DNA of 64,000 bases, from positions 62,001 to 126,000 of the forward strand of contig CAXXVQ010000008.1 in NCBI GenBank assembly GCA_963662245.2, written 5' to 3'. Both the position numbers and the translations under genes were made by a program. The notes under the pieces are model-generated. The model had not been told where the DNA came from, made no database searches, and saw only the letters and a program-made list of their open reading frames with translations. Shown here piece by piece: positions 1-8,705 of this stretch (its first letter is position 1; each line of letters begins with the position of its first letter). This stretch comes from JAFGVL01 sp963662245 (GTDB lineage Bacteria; Bacteroidota; Bacteroidia; Bacteroidales; Paludibacteraceae).

Positions 1-1
1 G

Positions 2-1054
2 TCATACAACTTTACTGTCTTTATGGTTAAGAGTTTTGATATTCAGATTGCTAGAAATAAAGCATATAATTTATTGAAGATATCTTATTTAGATGACTTT
101 GAAGAAGCGCAGTGGTACTTGGGAGAGTTGCTTAAAAATAAGGATGTAAATAATGCTGTTGAGGATGCTAACTGTACTTCTTATGTTATTTCAGAGACAA
201 ATGCAGAGTTGATTGATAAAGGATTGTCATTAGATGAATATATAAGTTTTTATGAGAATGAATTGTTAGTTGGCAAAGACTCTATAGATTCAAAAGTGAT
301 TTTGGAGCCAAGTTTGCAAACCGAAGGAATAGCTGATAGTACTACAGTTACTGCTGATAGTGTTACATTAAAAGCGAATTCAAAAGCTGTTGTTGTCGAG
401 GTGCCGCAAAAGGAGACCGTTCCTGAAGGTCCGGTGACAATTGAGGAGACCGTTAAGCCTGTAGTAAAGGAAGGGCCTAAGAATATTAAAAAGCCTACCT
501 CATCAAATGCAACACCTAAGTCAGAAGTGGCGTCTAAAAAAGGTGATTCAGTTTTAGACTTGTTAGCAGAGATTGAGGCAGGGATGAAATCAGATACGAC
601 TAGGTCCACTAAGTCTGAAACGACAGTCACTAAGGATGAAGATAGAAAGGTGCCGGAGTCAAAACCTGATTTGCCGGTTTTAAATGCTAACTTTGAAGAA
701 AATCTACTTGCACCACATGCGTATGCAATCCTTATTACTAATGGAAAAGTAGACTTTGCTAAGGTGAAATCATTGTTTGATGACTATAATGAGAAAAACT
801 TTGTTGTAGCAAATCTACAGGTCTCGGAATCTTATATAGGGAATACGCAAGTGTTATTAGTAAATGGATTCTCTGACGCTTATTCTGCTAAAAACTACAT
901 GTTTAGTGTTTTAAGAAATAGAGAGTTGTTTGCTGATATTAGCAATCAAGAATATAGAGCCGTACTGATTTCCGAATATAACCTAGAAGAGCTGTCTCGC
1001 ACCAATGCTGTGCAGCAATATATTGAGTTTAGTCGCTCAAATTACATGAAATAA
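2..1054 (+). CDS. C-terminal part of a PorW/SprE-like TPR protein (5' partial)
   Basis: The reading frame is open back to base 2 (residues SYNFTVF precede the first Met at 23), so this is probably the 3' part of a longer gene that begins outside the window. The middle (about residues 100-215 from Met23) is low-complexity, rich in Val, Lys, Pro, Thr and Ser. The last 110 residues form a compact domain (from LAPHAYAIL to the end YIEFSRSNYMK) that resembles, from memory, the C-terminal domain of Bacteroidota TPR proteins of the SprE/PorW type, which are needed for type IX secretion. It lies 25 nt before porX on the same strand, so the two are probably co-transcribed and functionally linked. The family call rests on pattern recognition only; another TPR-tail protein is possible. 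Confidence 0.55.
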   Translation, partial: SYNFTVFMVKSFDIQIARNKAYNLLKISYLDDFEEAQWYLGELLKNKDVNNAVEDANCTSYVISETNAELIDKGLSLDEYISFYENELLVGKDSIDSKVILEPSLQTEGIADSTTVTADSVTLKANSKAVVVEVPQKETVPEGPVTIEETVKPVVKEGPKNIKKPTSSNATPKSEVASKKGDSVLDLLAEIEAGMKSDTTRSTKSETTVTKDEDRKVPESKPDLPVLNANFEENLLAPHAYAILITNGKVDFAKVKSLFDDYNEKNFVVANLQVSESYIGNTQVLLVNGFSDAYSAKNYMFSVLRNRELFADISNQEYRAVLISEYNLEELSRTNAVQQYIEFSRSNYMK

Positions 1055-1079
1055 CACAACCTTATTTGATACTATTACT

Positions 1080-2624
1080 ATGAAGATATTATGGACAGAT
1101 GATGAAATTGACTTGCTTAAATCATATGTGATTTTTTTGGAAGAAAAGGGATACAAGGTATATACTGCTAATAATGGGCAAGATGCAATTGATTTATGTC
1201 GAGAAAATAATTTTGATATTATATTCTTGGATGAAAATATGCCTGGTTTAAGTGGTTTGGAAACTTTGGCCCATATTAAAGTCATTAACTCAGGTGTACC
1301 TGTGGTTATGATTACTAAGAATGAAGAAGAAAATATTATGGATTTGGCTATCGGAAGTAAAATAGCTGATTATTTGATTAAGCCGGTAAATCCAAGTCAG
1401 ATATTGATGACCCTAAAAAAACATGTGCATAAAAAAGATATTATTTCAGAGCAAACAACAACAAACTACCGTTCTGAATTTGGGCGTATTGGAATGCAAA
1501 TAAATGATTGTCGAGATTATAATGATTGGATGGAGGTTTATAAAAAGTTGTTGTTTTGGGAGCTTGAGTTAGATGCCGCAGATAATGAAATGAAAGATCT
1601 GTTGCAAATGCAGAAAACGGAGGCGAATAATGCTTTTTCTAAATATATCAAGAAAGAATATGAATCTTGGTTTGATGAACAAAATGAGGATAGGCCCTTA
1701 ATGAGTCATGATTTTTTTAAGAAAAAGGTATTTCCATTACTTGACGCTGGAGAAAAGGTGTTTGCAATTGTTGTAGATAACTTTAGATATGATCAGTGGA
1801 TGGTGATAAAAGAGGTGCTGAATGAGTATTTTGTTTTTACTGAAGATGAGCCATATTTTAGTATTTTACCTACTGCGACTCAATATGCCCGTAACTCAAT
1901 CTTTAGTGGGTTGATGCCTTTGCAGATTCAAAAGATGTTTCCAGAGTTGTGGGTTGAAGAGGATTCTGAAGAAGGTAAGAATATGAATGAAGAAGCACTA
2001 CTGCAAACTCAATTGGATCGTTTTAGAAAAAAATATCCATTCTCATATCATAAAATTAATGATTCATTGTCTGGAGAGAAGTTAATAGAGAAACTTCCGT
2101 CATTGATGAATAACCCCCTGAATGTTTGTGTGCTAAACTTTATTGATATGTTATCTCATGCAAAAACTGATTCTAAGATGATGAGAGAGCTTGTCCAAGA
2201 TGAGTCTGCGTATCGTTCATTGACATTGTCATGGTTTAAACATTCATCTACAATTGAATTGTTTAAGGCTCTTGCTGCAAATGGTGTTAAAGTAGTTTTA
2301 ACTACTGACCATGGAACAATAAGAGTAAATAATCCTATTAAGGTTGTTGGCGATAAAGCAACAAATGTTAACCTTAGATATAAGGTGGGTAAAAACTTAG
2401 GATATAATAAAAAGGAAGTTTTTGAGATTTCACAACCATCAAAAATTGGTTTACCAAGTCCAAATGTTAGTTCAGCATATATTTTTGCAACCGGAGATGA
2501 TTTTTTAGCTTATCCAAACAATTATAATTATTATGTAGGTTACTATCGCAATACATTCCAGCATGGAGGTATTTCTATGGAAGAAATGATTATCCCAAGT
2601 GTATTAATGGAGCCTAAAGGGTAA
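1080..2624 (+). CDS. porX: PorX: response regulator with PglZ phosphatase-type output domain
   Basis: 514 aa, the usual length of PorX. An N-terminal CheY-like receiver (residues 1-120) has the acidic pair D7-D8, phospho-acceptor D51, T79 and K101. The C-terminal half is a PglZ/alkaline-phosphatase-superfamily domain: VVDNFRYD (D233, D238), a PTAT segment where T265/T267 would be the nucleophile, TTDHG (D410, H411) and FQHGG (H495) as metal ligands. PorX with the kinase PorY controls type IX secretion genes in Porphyromonas gingivalis, and its PglZ domain is a zinc-dependent phosphodiesterase acting on oligonucleotides. All expected catalytic residues appear to be present. It follows the PorW/SprE-like gene by 25 nt and ends one base before the stop of the convergent cdaA gene. 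Confidence 0.93.
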   Translation: MKILWTDDEIDLLKSYVIFLEEKGYKVYTANNGQDAIDLCRENNFDIIFLDENMPGLSGLETLAHIKVINSGVPVVMITKNEEENIMDLAIGSKIADYLIKPVNPSQILMTLKKHVHKKDIISEQTTTNYRSEFGRIGMQINDCRDYNDWMEVYKKLLFWELELDAADNEMKDLLQMQKTEANNAFSKYIKKEYESWFDEQNEDRPLMSHDFFKKKVFPLLDAGEKVFAIVVDNFRYDQWMVIKEVLNEYFVFTEDEPYFSILPTATQYARNSIFSGLMPLQIQKMFPELWVEEDSEEGKNMNEEALLQTQLDRFRKKYPFSYHKINDSLSGEKLIEKLPSLMNNPLNVCVLNFIDMLSHAKTDSKMMRELVQDESAYRSLTLSWFKHSSTIELFKALAANGVKVVLTTDHGTIRVNNPIKVVGDKATNVNLRYKVGKNLGYNKKEVFEISQPSKIGLPSPNVSSAYIFATGDDFLAYPNNYNYYVGYYRNTFQHGGISMEEMIIPSVLMEPKG

Positions 2625-2625
2625 T

Positions 2626-3402
2626 TTAATCTTCTGTTTGTTCTTTTGATAAAAGTCTTTCAAGTTGCTCTGCCGAAACATCAACGGTTAGTTTTCCACT
2701 CTGAGCAATGGATATTCTTCCCGTTTCTTCAGAAATAATGATTGCAGTAGCATCTGTTTTTTCTGTTATACCTAATGCTGCTCTATGTCTAAGACCAAGT
2801 CTTTTTGAGATAGTTTGGCTTTGAGATACAGGAAGGATACAGCCTACGGCCATAATTTTTTTGTTAGATACAATCATTGCTCCATCGTGAAGTGGACTAT
2901 TTTTAAAGAATAAGTTTTCAATTAGACGAGAATTGATGTTTGCTTTCACTAATTCGCCAGAAACGATAAAATCACCTAAATCAGCATTTTTTTCAATAAT
3001 AATTAATGCTCCGGTTTTATTTCTAGACATATTTCTACACGCAAGGACTAATTGCATGATTGAAAAATCTTCTAAGTCTGACCTAAGTCCAGAGCTTCTT
3101 GATAGCCATTTAATGAATTTCCAATTCTTCTTTCCCCCAATCATGGAGAAAAATCTCCGTATTTCCGTTTGAAAGAGAATAATAAGAGCAATAGCTCCAA
3201 CGCTCACTATTTTGTCCATGATAGCTCCTAGTAGCTCCATCTTCAATATGAATGAAACTATTATCCAGCAAATAATAAATGCAATTATTCCAAGGAACAC
3301 ATTTATTGCATTGGTTCCTTTTAGTAGAATGAAGGTTTGATAAAGTAAAAATGCTACTAAAAGTATATCAATAATATCTTTTATTCCAAATTCTATACCC
3401 AT
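2626..3402 (-). CDS. cdaA: CdaA-type diadenylate cyclase (c-di-AMP synthase)
   Basis: 258 aa. Three hydrophobic segments in residues 10-80 anchor it in the inner membrane; a DisA_N (DAC) domain follows from about 100 to 240. Both catalytic motifs are intact: DGA at 173-175 and RHR at 205-207. The enzyme joins two ATP into cyclic di-AMP, a second messenger for osmolyte and cell-envelope control. In many Bacteroidota this gene follows folP; here it is a single gene converging on porX with one base between the stop codons and no visible terminator hairpin. A -7-like element on the minus strand (CAAAAATA at 3516-3523 on the plus strand) would give a leader of about 100 nt, but it lacks a clear -33 box. 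Confidence 0.93.
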   Translation of the reverse strand: MGIEFGIKDIIDILLVAFLLYQTFILLKGTNAINVFLGIIAFIICWIIVSFILKMELLGAIMDKIVSVGAIALIILFQTEIRRFFSMIGGKKNWKFIKWLSRSSGLRSDLEDFSIMQLVLACRNMSRNKTGALIIIEKNADLGDFIVSGELVKANINSRLIENLFFKNSPLHDGAMIVSNKKIMAVGCILPVSQSQTISKRLGLRHRAALGITEKTDATAIIISEETGRISIAQSGKLTVDVSAEQLERLLSKEQTED

Positions 3403-3619
3403 GCTTCAGTTTATTAGAGTGGTTATTGACGGTTGAGGCTTTTTTTGCAAAGCTTTTTTATGTTGAAAAAGTGATATTTTGAAGAAAATCAGTAAAAAAG
3501 ACAATGAAATTTTTACAAAAATAGAAAATTATATACCTTTATGCCCTGAAAAATAGAGAATTTTGTCTTTTCTGCTAAGAAAAATATTTCTCTATACAAT
3601 AAGATATTAGATTATAAGT

Positions 3620-3627
3620 TATATTTG
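3620..3627 (+). promoter_or_regulatory. Putative Bacteroidota -7 element before gldJ
   Basis: TATATTTG matches the TAnnTTTG -7 consensus and lies 26 bp before the gldJ start. No TTG is seen at the -33 spacing, so the call rests on one element. Confidence 0.5.
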
Positions 3628-3653
3628 TACCGAATTAATCAGCCATAATTGCT

Positions 3654-5198
3654 ATGAAACTTAACATTATTACAAAATCAGCCTTATTCTTTTCACTAGT
3701 ACTTTTAGTGTCATGTGGTGGAAATAAGCAAGGGTCAAGTGTTACCGGATGGTCATATAATGATAAAAAAACCGGTGGTTTTGAGGTGAATACAGAGTAT
3801 CAACAAAAAACACCTCCTGGAATGGTGTATATTGAGGGTGGTACATTTACTATGGGTAGAACTCAAGAAGATCTTCCTGGTGATTGGAATAATATTCCTC
3901 GTCGTGTAACTGTTACATCTTTCTTTATGGACCAAACAGAAATTAGTAACTTACATTGGAATGAGTATCTACACTGGATGAAGCTTGTTATGCATAACTA
4001 TCCAGAGTTGATTAAAAAAGCAACTCCAGATTCATTAGTTTGGCGTACGGAGTTAGCATATAACGAACCTTATGTTGAATACTATTTTTCTCATGTTGCT
4101 TACAATGATTATCCAGTTGTTGGTGTTTCTTGGGAACAATGTACGGACTATTGTATTTGGCGTACAGACCGTGTTAATGAAATGGTAATGGCTCAAAATG
4201 GCGTGATTGAAATGCCTGATTTTGAGGGTGTCAAAGACAATGAGGATGGAGAAGAAGTTAAGAATAATCAAGTATTCAATACTCGTAAATACTTAATGAG
4301 TTCAGAATATAATCCAGAGGAAGGTAAAAAACCGATGGAAAATGTATTCGAAGAAGTTCGTAAGGTAAATATGTCTGATGGTTTATTGTTCCCTGATTTC
4401 CGTCTTCCAACAGAAGCTGAATGGGAATATGCCGCATACGGTGTAGCTGCAAAAGATGGTGAATCAAATACAGGAGAGAAAAATCAATTCCCATGGCCAG
4501 GTCACCAAATGCGTAACCCGGATAAAGAAGTAAGAGGTCAAATGATGGCTAACTTTGTTCGTGGTCGTGGTGATATGATGGGTACTGGTGGTAATCTTAA
4601 TGATGGAGCTACAATTACAAATAAAGTAGATGCTTATTGGCCAAATGCGTTTGGTTTATATAACATGGCTGGTAATGTTAACGAGTGGTGTATGGATGTT
4701 TATCGTACATTATCTAGTGAACAAGTTGAAGAATATAACTCTTTCCGTGGTAATGAATATAAAGCTCCAGTCTTTAATGAAAATACACAAGAAGGTAAAA
4801 AAGTTATGGTTCCTGTGATAGATAGCTTGGGTCGTGTTAAGTTTGTTATCCCAGTAGAGAAAGCTGATTCATCGATGTCAAAATATGTTAAGTATGATGT
4901 TAGAAACTATGGTGATGGTGATGCTCGTTCAGGGAAAAACCCAGATGCATGGAAAACGCCTATGGATCCAGATGCATCTAATAAATTAATGTACGATCCA
5001 GATGCTACAGCAGATGGTTTGTTATCTTCTAAAATTACTAATAGATCTCGAGTTTATAAAGGAGGTTCTTGGAAAGATAGAGCGTATTGGTTAAATCCAT
5101 CTACTCGTCGTTACTTAGAGCAAGATAAATCAACAAGTGATATTGGTTTCCGTTGTGCTATGAGCCAAGTTGGTGGTGAGGCTGCGGTAGAAAAATAA
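3654..5198 (+). CDS. gldJ: GldJ: gliding motility/type IX secretion lipoprotein
   Basis: 514 aa lipoprotein: hydrophobic signal peptide with lipobox LVSC and lipidated C21. From about residue 55 to the end is a formylglycine-generating-enzyme/sulfatase-modifying-factor fold (GMVYIEGGTFTMG, FRLPTEAEWEYAA, NVNEWC, KGGSWKDRAYW, IGFRCA). The WNN-P-R segment after TMGRTQED and the VEYYFSHVAY and WRTDRVNE segments fit GldJ better than its paralogue GldK/PorK. GldJ is an outer-membrane lipoprotein needed for gliding and stability of the T9SS machinery in Flavobacterium; such FGE-like proteins are structural rather than enzymatic. It is monocistronic here: promoter-like element before, terminator after, no porKLMN, porU or porV next to it. 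The GldJ-versus-GldK choice is from memory. Confidence 0.8.
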   Translation: MKLNIITKSALFFSLVLLVSCGGNKQGSSVTGWSYNDKKTGGFEVNTEYQQKTPPGMVYIEGGTFTMGRTQEDLPGDWNNIPRRVTVTSFFMDQTEISNLHWNEYLHWMKLVMHNYPELIKKATPDSLVWRTELAYNEPYVEYYFSHVAYNDYPVVGVSWEQCTDYCIWRTDRVNEMVMAQNGVIEMPDFEGVKDNEDGEEVKNNQVFNTRKYLMSSEYNPEEGKKPMENVFEEVRKVNMSDGLLFPDFRLPTEAEWEYAAYGVAAKDGESNTGEKNQFPWPGHQMRNPDKEVRGQMMANFVRGRGDMMGTGGNLNDGATITNKVDAYWPNAFGLYNMAGNVNEWCMDVYRTLSSEQVEEYNSFRGNEYKAPVFNENTQEGKKVMVPVIDSLGRVKFVIPVEKADSSMSKYVKYDVRNYGDGDARSGKNPDAWKTPMDPDASNKLMYDPDATADGLLSSKITNRSRVYKGGSWKDRAYWLNPSTRRYLEQDKSTSDIGFRCAMSQVGGEAAVEK

Positions 5199-5219
5199 TA
5201 AATAAGTAAATTATATACA

Positions 5220-5253
5220 AAGCACTTGTCTCAAAAGACAAGTGCTTTTTTTT
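5220..5253 (+). terminator. Intrinsic terminator of gldJ
   Basis: A perfect 12-bp stem (5220-5231 with 5236-5247), 4-nt loop and a run of T. It covers the first possible in-frame start of asnS at 5226, so that start cannot be the real one. Confidence 0.93.
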
Positions 5254-5285
5254 ATATTACATTGAATCTTTTTTTGAATAAGTTT

Positions 5286-6692
5286 ATGGAAGTGTTGAAA
5301 AGAACAAAAGTTATTGATTTGTTGAAGTTGACTCCTGCGGGAGAAACAGTAAATGTGAAAGGTTGGGTTCGTTCTAAGCGAGGTAATAAACAAGTGAATT
5401 TTATTGCTTTAAATGATGGCTCTACAATTAAGAATATTCAGATAGTTGTCGAATTAGAATCTTTTAATGAAGATTTGCTGAAGAAAATTACAACTGGGGC
5501 TTGTGTCTCTATCAGTGGGGCATTAGTTGCTTCTCAAGGTAAAGGTCAAACAATGGAGATATTGGCAAAAGAGATAGAACTTTTGGGTGAAGCAGATCCA
5601 AATGAATATCCGTTGCAGAAGAAAGGTCACTCTCTTGAGTTCTTAAGAGAAATAGCGCACCTTAGACCAAGAACAAATACTTTTAGTGCTGTATTAAGAA
5701 TTCGTCATGCAATGGCTTTTGCTATCCATAACTATTTTAATAAAGAAGGCTTTTTTTATTTACATACTCCAATTATTACTGCTTCAGACTGTGAAGGTGC
5801 AGGGCAAATGTTTCAAGTTACGACATTAAATTTGAATGATGCGCCAAAGACTGTTGATGGTAGTGTTGACTTTTCTCAAGATTTTTTTGGTAAACCAGCT
5901 AACTTAACTGTTTCTGGTCAGCTTGAAGGCGAGTTAGGTGCTATGGCTTTGGGTTCTATATATACTTTTGGGCCTACATTTAGAGCAGAAAATTCAAATA
6001 CTCCTCGACATCTTGCTGAGTTTTGGATGATAGAGCCAGAGGTTGCTTTTAATGATATCATCGACAATATGGACTTAGCTGAGGATTTTCTAAAATACTT
6101 AATTAAGTATGCATTAGAAAATTGCAAGGACGATTTGGATTTCTTAAATGAAATGTGGGACAAAGAGCTTTTGGAGAGATTAAATTTTGTTAAAAATAAT
6201 AATTTCATAAGATTAGCTTATACCGAAGGAATCAAGATTCTTGAAGATGCTATTGCTGGAGGTAAGAAGTTTGAATTTCCTGTTTCTTGGGGAATTGATC
6301 TTCAATCAGAGCATGAGAGATATTTAGTAGAGCAGCATTTTAAGTGTCCAGTTATTCTTACTGATTATCCAAAAGATATCAAAGCTTTCTATATGAAGCA
6401 AAATGATGATGGTAAAACGGTAAGAGCTATGGATGTTCTTTTCCCTAAGATTGGAGAGATTATTGGCGGTTCTCAGCGTGAAGAAGATTATGATAAACTT
6501 AAGAACCGTATCCAAGAGATGGATATACCTATGAAAGATATGTGGTGGTATTTAGATACAAGAAGATTTGGATCTGCACCACACTCTGGTTTTGGTCTTG
6601 GTTTTGAGCGTCTGTTATTATTTGTGACAGGAATGTCAAACATTAGAGATGTAATTCCATTTGCTAGGACTCCAAAGAATGCAGAATTTTAA
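5286..6692 (+). CDS. asnS: Asparaginyl-tRNA synthetase
   Basis: 468 aa from the chosen start, the normal length of bacterial AsnRS. An N-terminal OB-fold anticodon-binding domain (about residues 12-110, VNVKGWVRSKRG) precedes a class II catalytic domain with motif 2 (FRAENSNTPRHLAEFWMIEPE) and motif 3 (GFGLGFERLL). It charges tRNA-Asn in the cytosol. The frame opens at 5226, but that codon sits in the gldJ terminator hairpin; ATG 5286 removes 20 residues and fits the family N-terminus. Monocistronic, with its own terminator. Confidence 0.95.
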   Translation: MEVLKRTKVIDLLKLTPAGETVNVKGWVRSKRGNKQVNFIALNDGSTIKNIQIVVELESFNEDLLKKITTGACVSISGALVASQGKGQTMEILAKEIELLGEADPNEYPLQKKGHSLEFLREIAHLRPRTNTFSAVLRIRHAMAFAIHNYFNKEGFFYLHTPIITASDCEGAGQMFQVTTLNLNDAPKTVDGSVDFSQDFFGKPANLTVSGQLEGELGAMALGSIYTFGPTFRAENSNTPRHLAEFWMIEPEVAFNDIIDNMDLAEDFLKYLIKYALENCKDDLDFLNEMWDKELLERLNFVKNNNFIRLAYTEGIKILEDAIAGGKKFEFPVSWGIDLQSEHERYLVEQHFKCPVILTDYPKDIKAFYMKQNDDGKTVRAMDVLFPKIGEIIGGSQREEDYDKLKNRIQEMDIPMKDMWWYLDTRRFGSAPHSGFGLGFERLLLFVTGMSNIRDVIPFARTPKNAEF

Positions 6693-6698
6693 TATAGT

Positions 6699-6726
6699 AA
6701 GCCTCATTGAAAAATGAGGCTTTTTT
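6699..6726 (+). terminator. Intrinsic terminator of asnS
   Basis: 10-bp stem 6699-6708 / 6713-6722 with a GAAA loop, followed by T residues. Confidence 0.9.
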
Positions 6727-6794
6727 ATTTTACGCATATTTTTTGTATAAATATGTGATGAAATAGTTTCAAATGTAAAAATATGCATTGAGGG

Positions 6795-6825
6795 TTGATT
6801 TTCTGCTCATTTTTTGCTAATTTTG
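6795..6825 (+). promoter_or_regulatory. Promoter of korAB (-33 TTG, -7 TAATTTTG)
   Basis: TTG at 6795-6797 and TAATTTTG at 6818-6825 are 20 bp apart, matching the Bacteroidota promoter pattern. Transcription should start near 6832, which rules out the in-frame ATG at 6795 and supports the start at 6846. Confidence 0.75.
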
Positions 6826-6845
6826 TGCCGCAAAACATAAAAACT

Positions 6846-8702
6846 ATGATGGAAAATACAAAAATTGAAGAAAGAGAGCATATTGTTGTGAAGTTCTCAG
6901 GTGATTCTGGTGATGGAATGCAGTTGACAGGAACTCTTTTCTCCAATTTATCTGCAATTTTAGGAAATGAAATCTCAACTTTCCCAGATTTCCCTTCCGA
7001 GATTAGAGCTCCACAAGGTACTGTTGGTGGTGTGTCTGGTTTTCAGGTTCATTTAGGTGCAAGTAGAGTGTATACGCCAGGTGACGAAGCTGATGTAATG
7101 GTTGTGATGAATCCTGCTGCTTTAAAAGTAAATGCTAATAGCATAAAAAAAGGTGGGGTGTTGATTTTTGATGTTGATTCATTTAAAGATACAGATCTTA
7201 AAAAGGCAGGATATATTTCTGATAATCCTTTTCAGGAACTGTCAATCTCTGAATCAGTTCAGTTGGTGCCAGCGCCATTGACTTCAATGACTAAAGCTAG
7301 TCTTGAAGGTTTTGAAATGGATTTAAAATCAGTTCTTCGTAGTAAGAATATGTTTGCTCTTGGATTGATTTGTTTTCTATTTGGGCGACCAGTTGAGCAA
7401 GCAATTCATTTCTTAGAAAATAAATTTAGCAAGAAACCATCCTTGCTAAAAGCTAATGCAAAAGTATTAGTTGATGGGTTTAACTATGCGCAAAATATTG
7501 ATGCATCGATTTCTCAAATTCAGATTGGTAAATCTCATAGCATTGAGAAAGGTCAGTATACTATCATCAATGGGAATAAAGCTGCTGCTTGGGGATTGAT
7601 TGCAGCTGCACAGAAATCTGGTTTGCAGTTATTCCTTGGAAGTTATCCTATTACTCCTGCAACAGATATTCTTCATGAACTTGCAGCTCGTAAAGAAATG
7701 GGAGTAGTTACTGTACAGGCCGAAGATGAAATTGCAGGTATTTGTACTGCTTTAGGTGCTTCTTTTGCTGGAAATTTAGCTGCAACCAATACTTCAGGCC
7801 CAGGTCTGGCATTGAAATCAGAAGCGATTGGTCTAGCAGTAATGGCAGAATTGCCAATTGTTATTATTGATGTTATGCGTAGTGGTCCATCTACGGGTAT
7901 GCCTACTAAAACGGAACAAACGGATTTGCTTCAAGCATTATATGGAAGAAATGGTGAAAGTCCATGTGTTGTTATGTCAGCAACAACTCCAGATGATTGT
8001 TTTAAGTATACATATATGGCAAGTAAAATTGCACTAGAGCATATGACTCCAGTAATCTTACTTACTGATTCTTTTATTGGAAATGGTTCTTCTTTATGGA
8101 AATTGCCATCGTTAGATAGCATGCCTGCAATTACTCCAAATTATGTAAAAGAAGAAATGCAAGGTAAAATCAAGGTGACTCATCGTGATGCTGACTCAAA
8201 AGTTAGATACTGGGCTATACCTGGAATGGAAGGTTTTGCTCATAGAAATGGTGGTCTTGAAAAAGATATTGAAAAAGGAGCAATTGCGACAGATCCAAAA
8301 AACCATGCAATGATGACAGAGGCGCGTCAACAAAAAATTGACAATATTGCAAATGAACTACCTGAACTAAAAGTAGAAGGCTGTGAAGATGCAGATGTAT
8401 TAGCAATTGGTTGGGGAAGTAGTCATGGCCATATTATCTCTGCTATCAACTCTTTGAAAAAAGAAGGAAAGAAAGTTGCTTTAGCTCACTTTACATATAT
8501 TAATCCTCTTCCAAAGAATACGGAAGAGATTCTTAAGAAATATAAGAAAGTAATTGTATGTGAGTTGAATAGCGGACAATTTGTTTCATACTTACGCTCA
8601 AAAGTTCCGAGTGTCCAGTTTGAACAATATAATAAGGTGGAAGGTCAACCATTCACAGTGTTAGAGTTAAAAGAACGATTTAATAAAATGTTGGAGGCAT
8701 AA
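6846..8702 (+). CDS. korA: 2-oxoacid:acceptor oxidoreductase, alpha subunit (gamma-alpha fusion)
   Basis: 618 aa from ATG 6846 (a second ATG follows directly). The first ~190 residues are the gamma-type domain (GDSGDGMQLTG near the N-terminus); the rest is the alpha subunit with the pyrimidine-binding TPP domain (SYPITPATDI, QAEDEIAG) and a C-terminal transketolase-like domain. With KorB it forms a ferredoxin-dependent 2-oxoacid oxidoreductase, probably for 2-oxoglutarate, giving the acyl-CoA, CO2 and reduced ferredoxin in the anaerobic central metabolism of Bacteroidales. Substrate cannot be proved from sequence; pyruvate or branched-chain 2-oxoacids are alternatives. korB follows after 3 nt. 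Confidence 0.88.
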   Translation: MMENTKIEEREHIVVKFSGDSGDGMQLTGTLFSNLSAILGNEISTFPDFPSEIRAPQGTVGGVSGFQVHLGASRVYTPGDEADVMVVMNPAALKVNANSIKKGGVLIFDVDSFKDTDLKKAGYISDNPFQELSISESVQLVPAPLTSMTKASLEGFEMDLKSVLRSKNMFALGLICFLFGRPVEQAIHFLENKFSKKPSLLKANAKVLVDGFNYAQNIDASISQIQIGKSHSIEKGQYTIINGNKAAAWGLIAAAQKSGLQLFLGSYPITPATDILHELAARKEMGVVTVQAEDEIAGICTALGASFAGNLAATNTSGPGLALKSEAIGLAVMAELPIVIIDVMRSGPSTGMPTKTEQTDLLQALYGRNGESPCVVMSATTPDDCFKYTYMASKIALEHMTPVILLTDSFIGNGSSLWKLPSLDSMPAITPNYVKEEMQGKIKVTHRDADSKVRYWAIPGMEGFAHRNGGLEKDIEKGAIATDPKNHAMMTEARQQKIDNIANELPELKVEGCEDADVLAIGWGSSHGHIISAINSLKKEGKKVALAHFTYINPLPKNTEEILKKYKKVIVCELNSGQFVSYLRSKVPSVQFEQYNKVEGQPFTVLELKERFNKMLEA

Positions 8703-8705
8703 GAC

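Noticed and set aside
250..630. Antisense frame under the first gene
   Set aside because: A shadow of the Lys/Val/Thr-rich coding strand; no promoter or recognisable motif.
5226..5285. Longer asnS start
   Set aside because: The codons lie in the gldJ terminator stem and give residues outside the AsnRS family.
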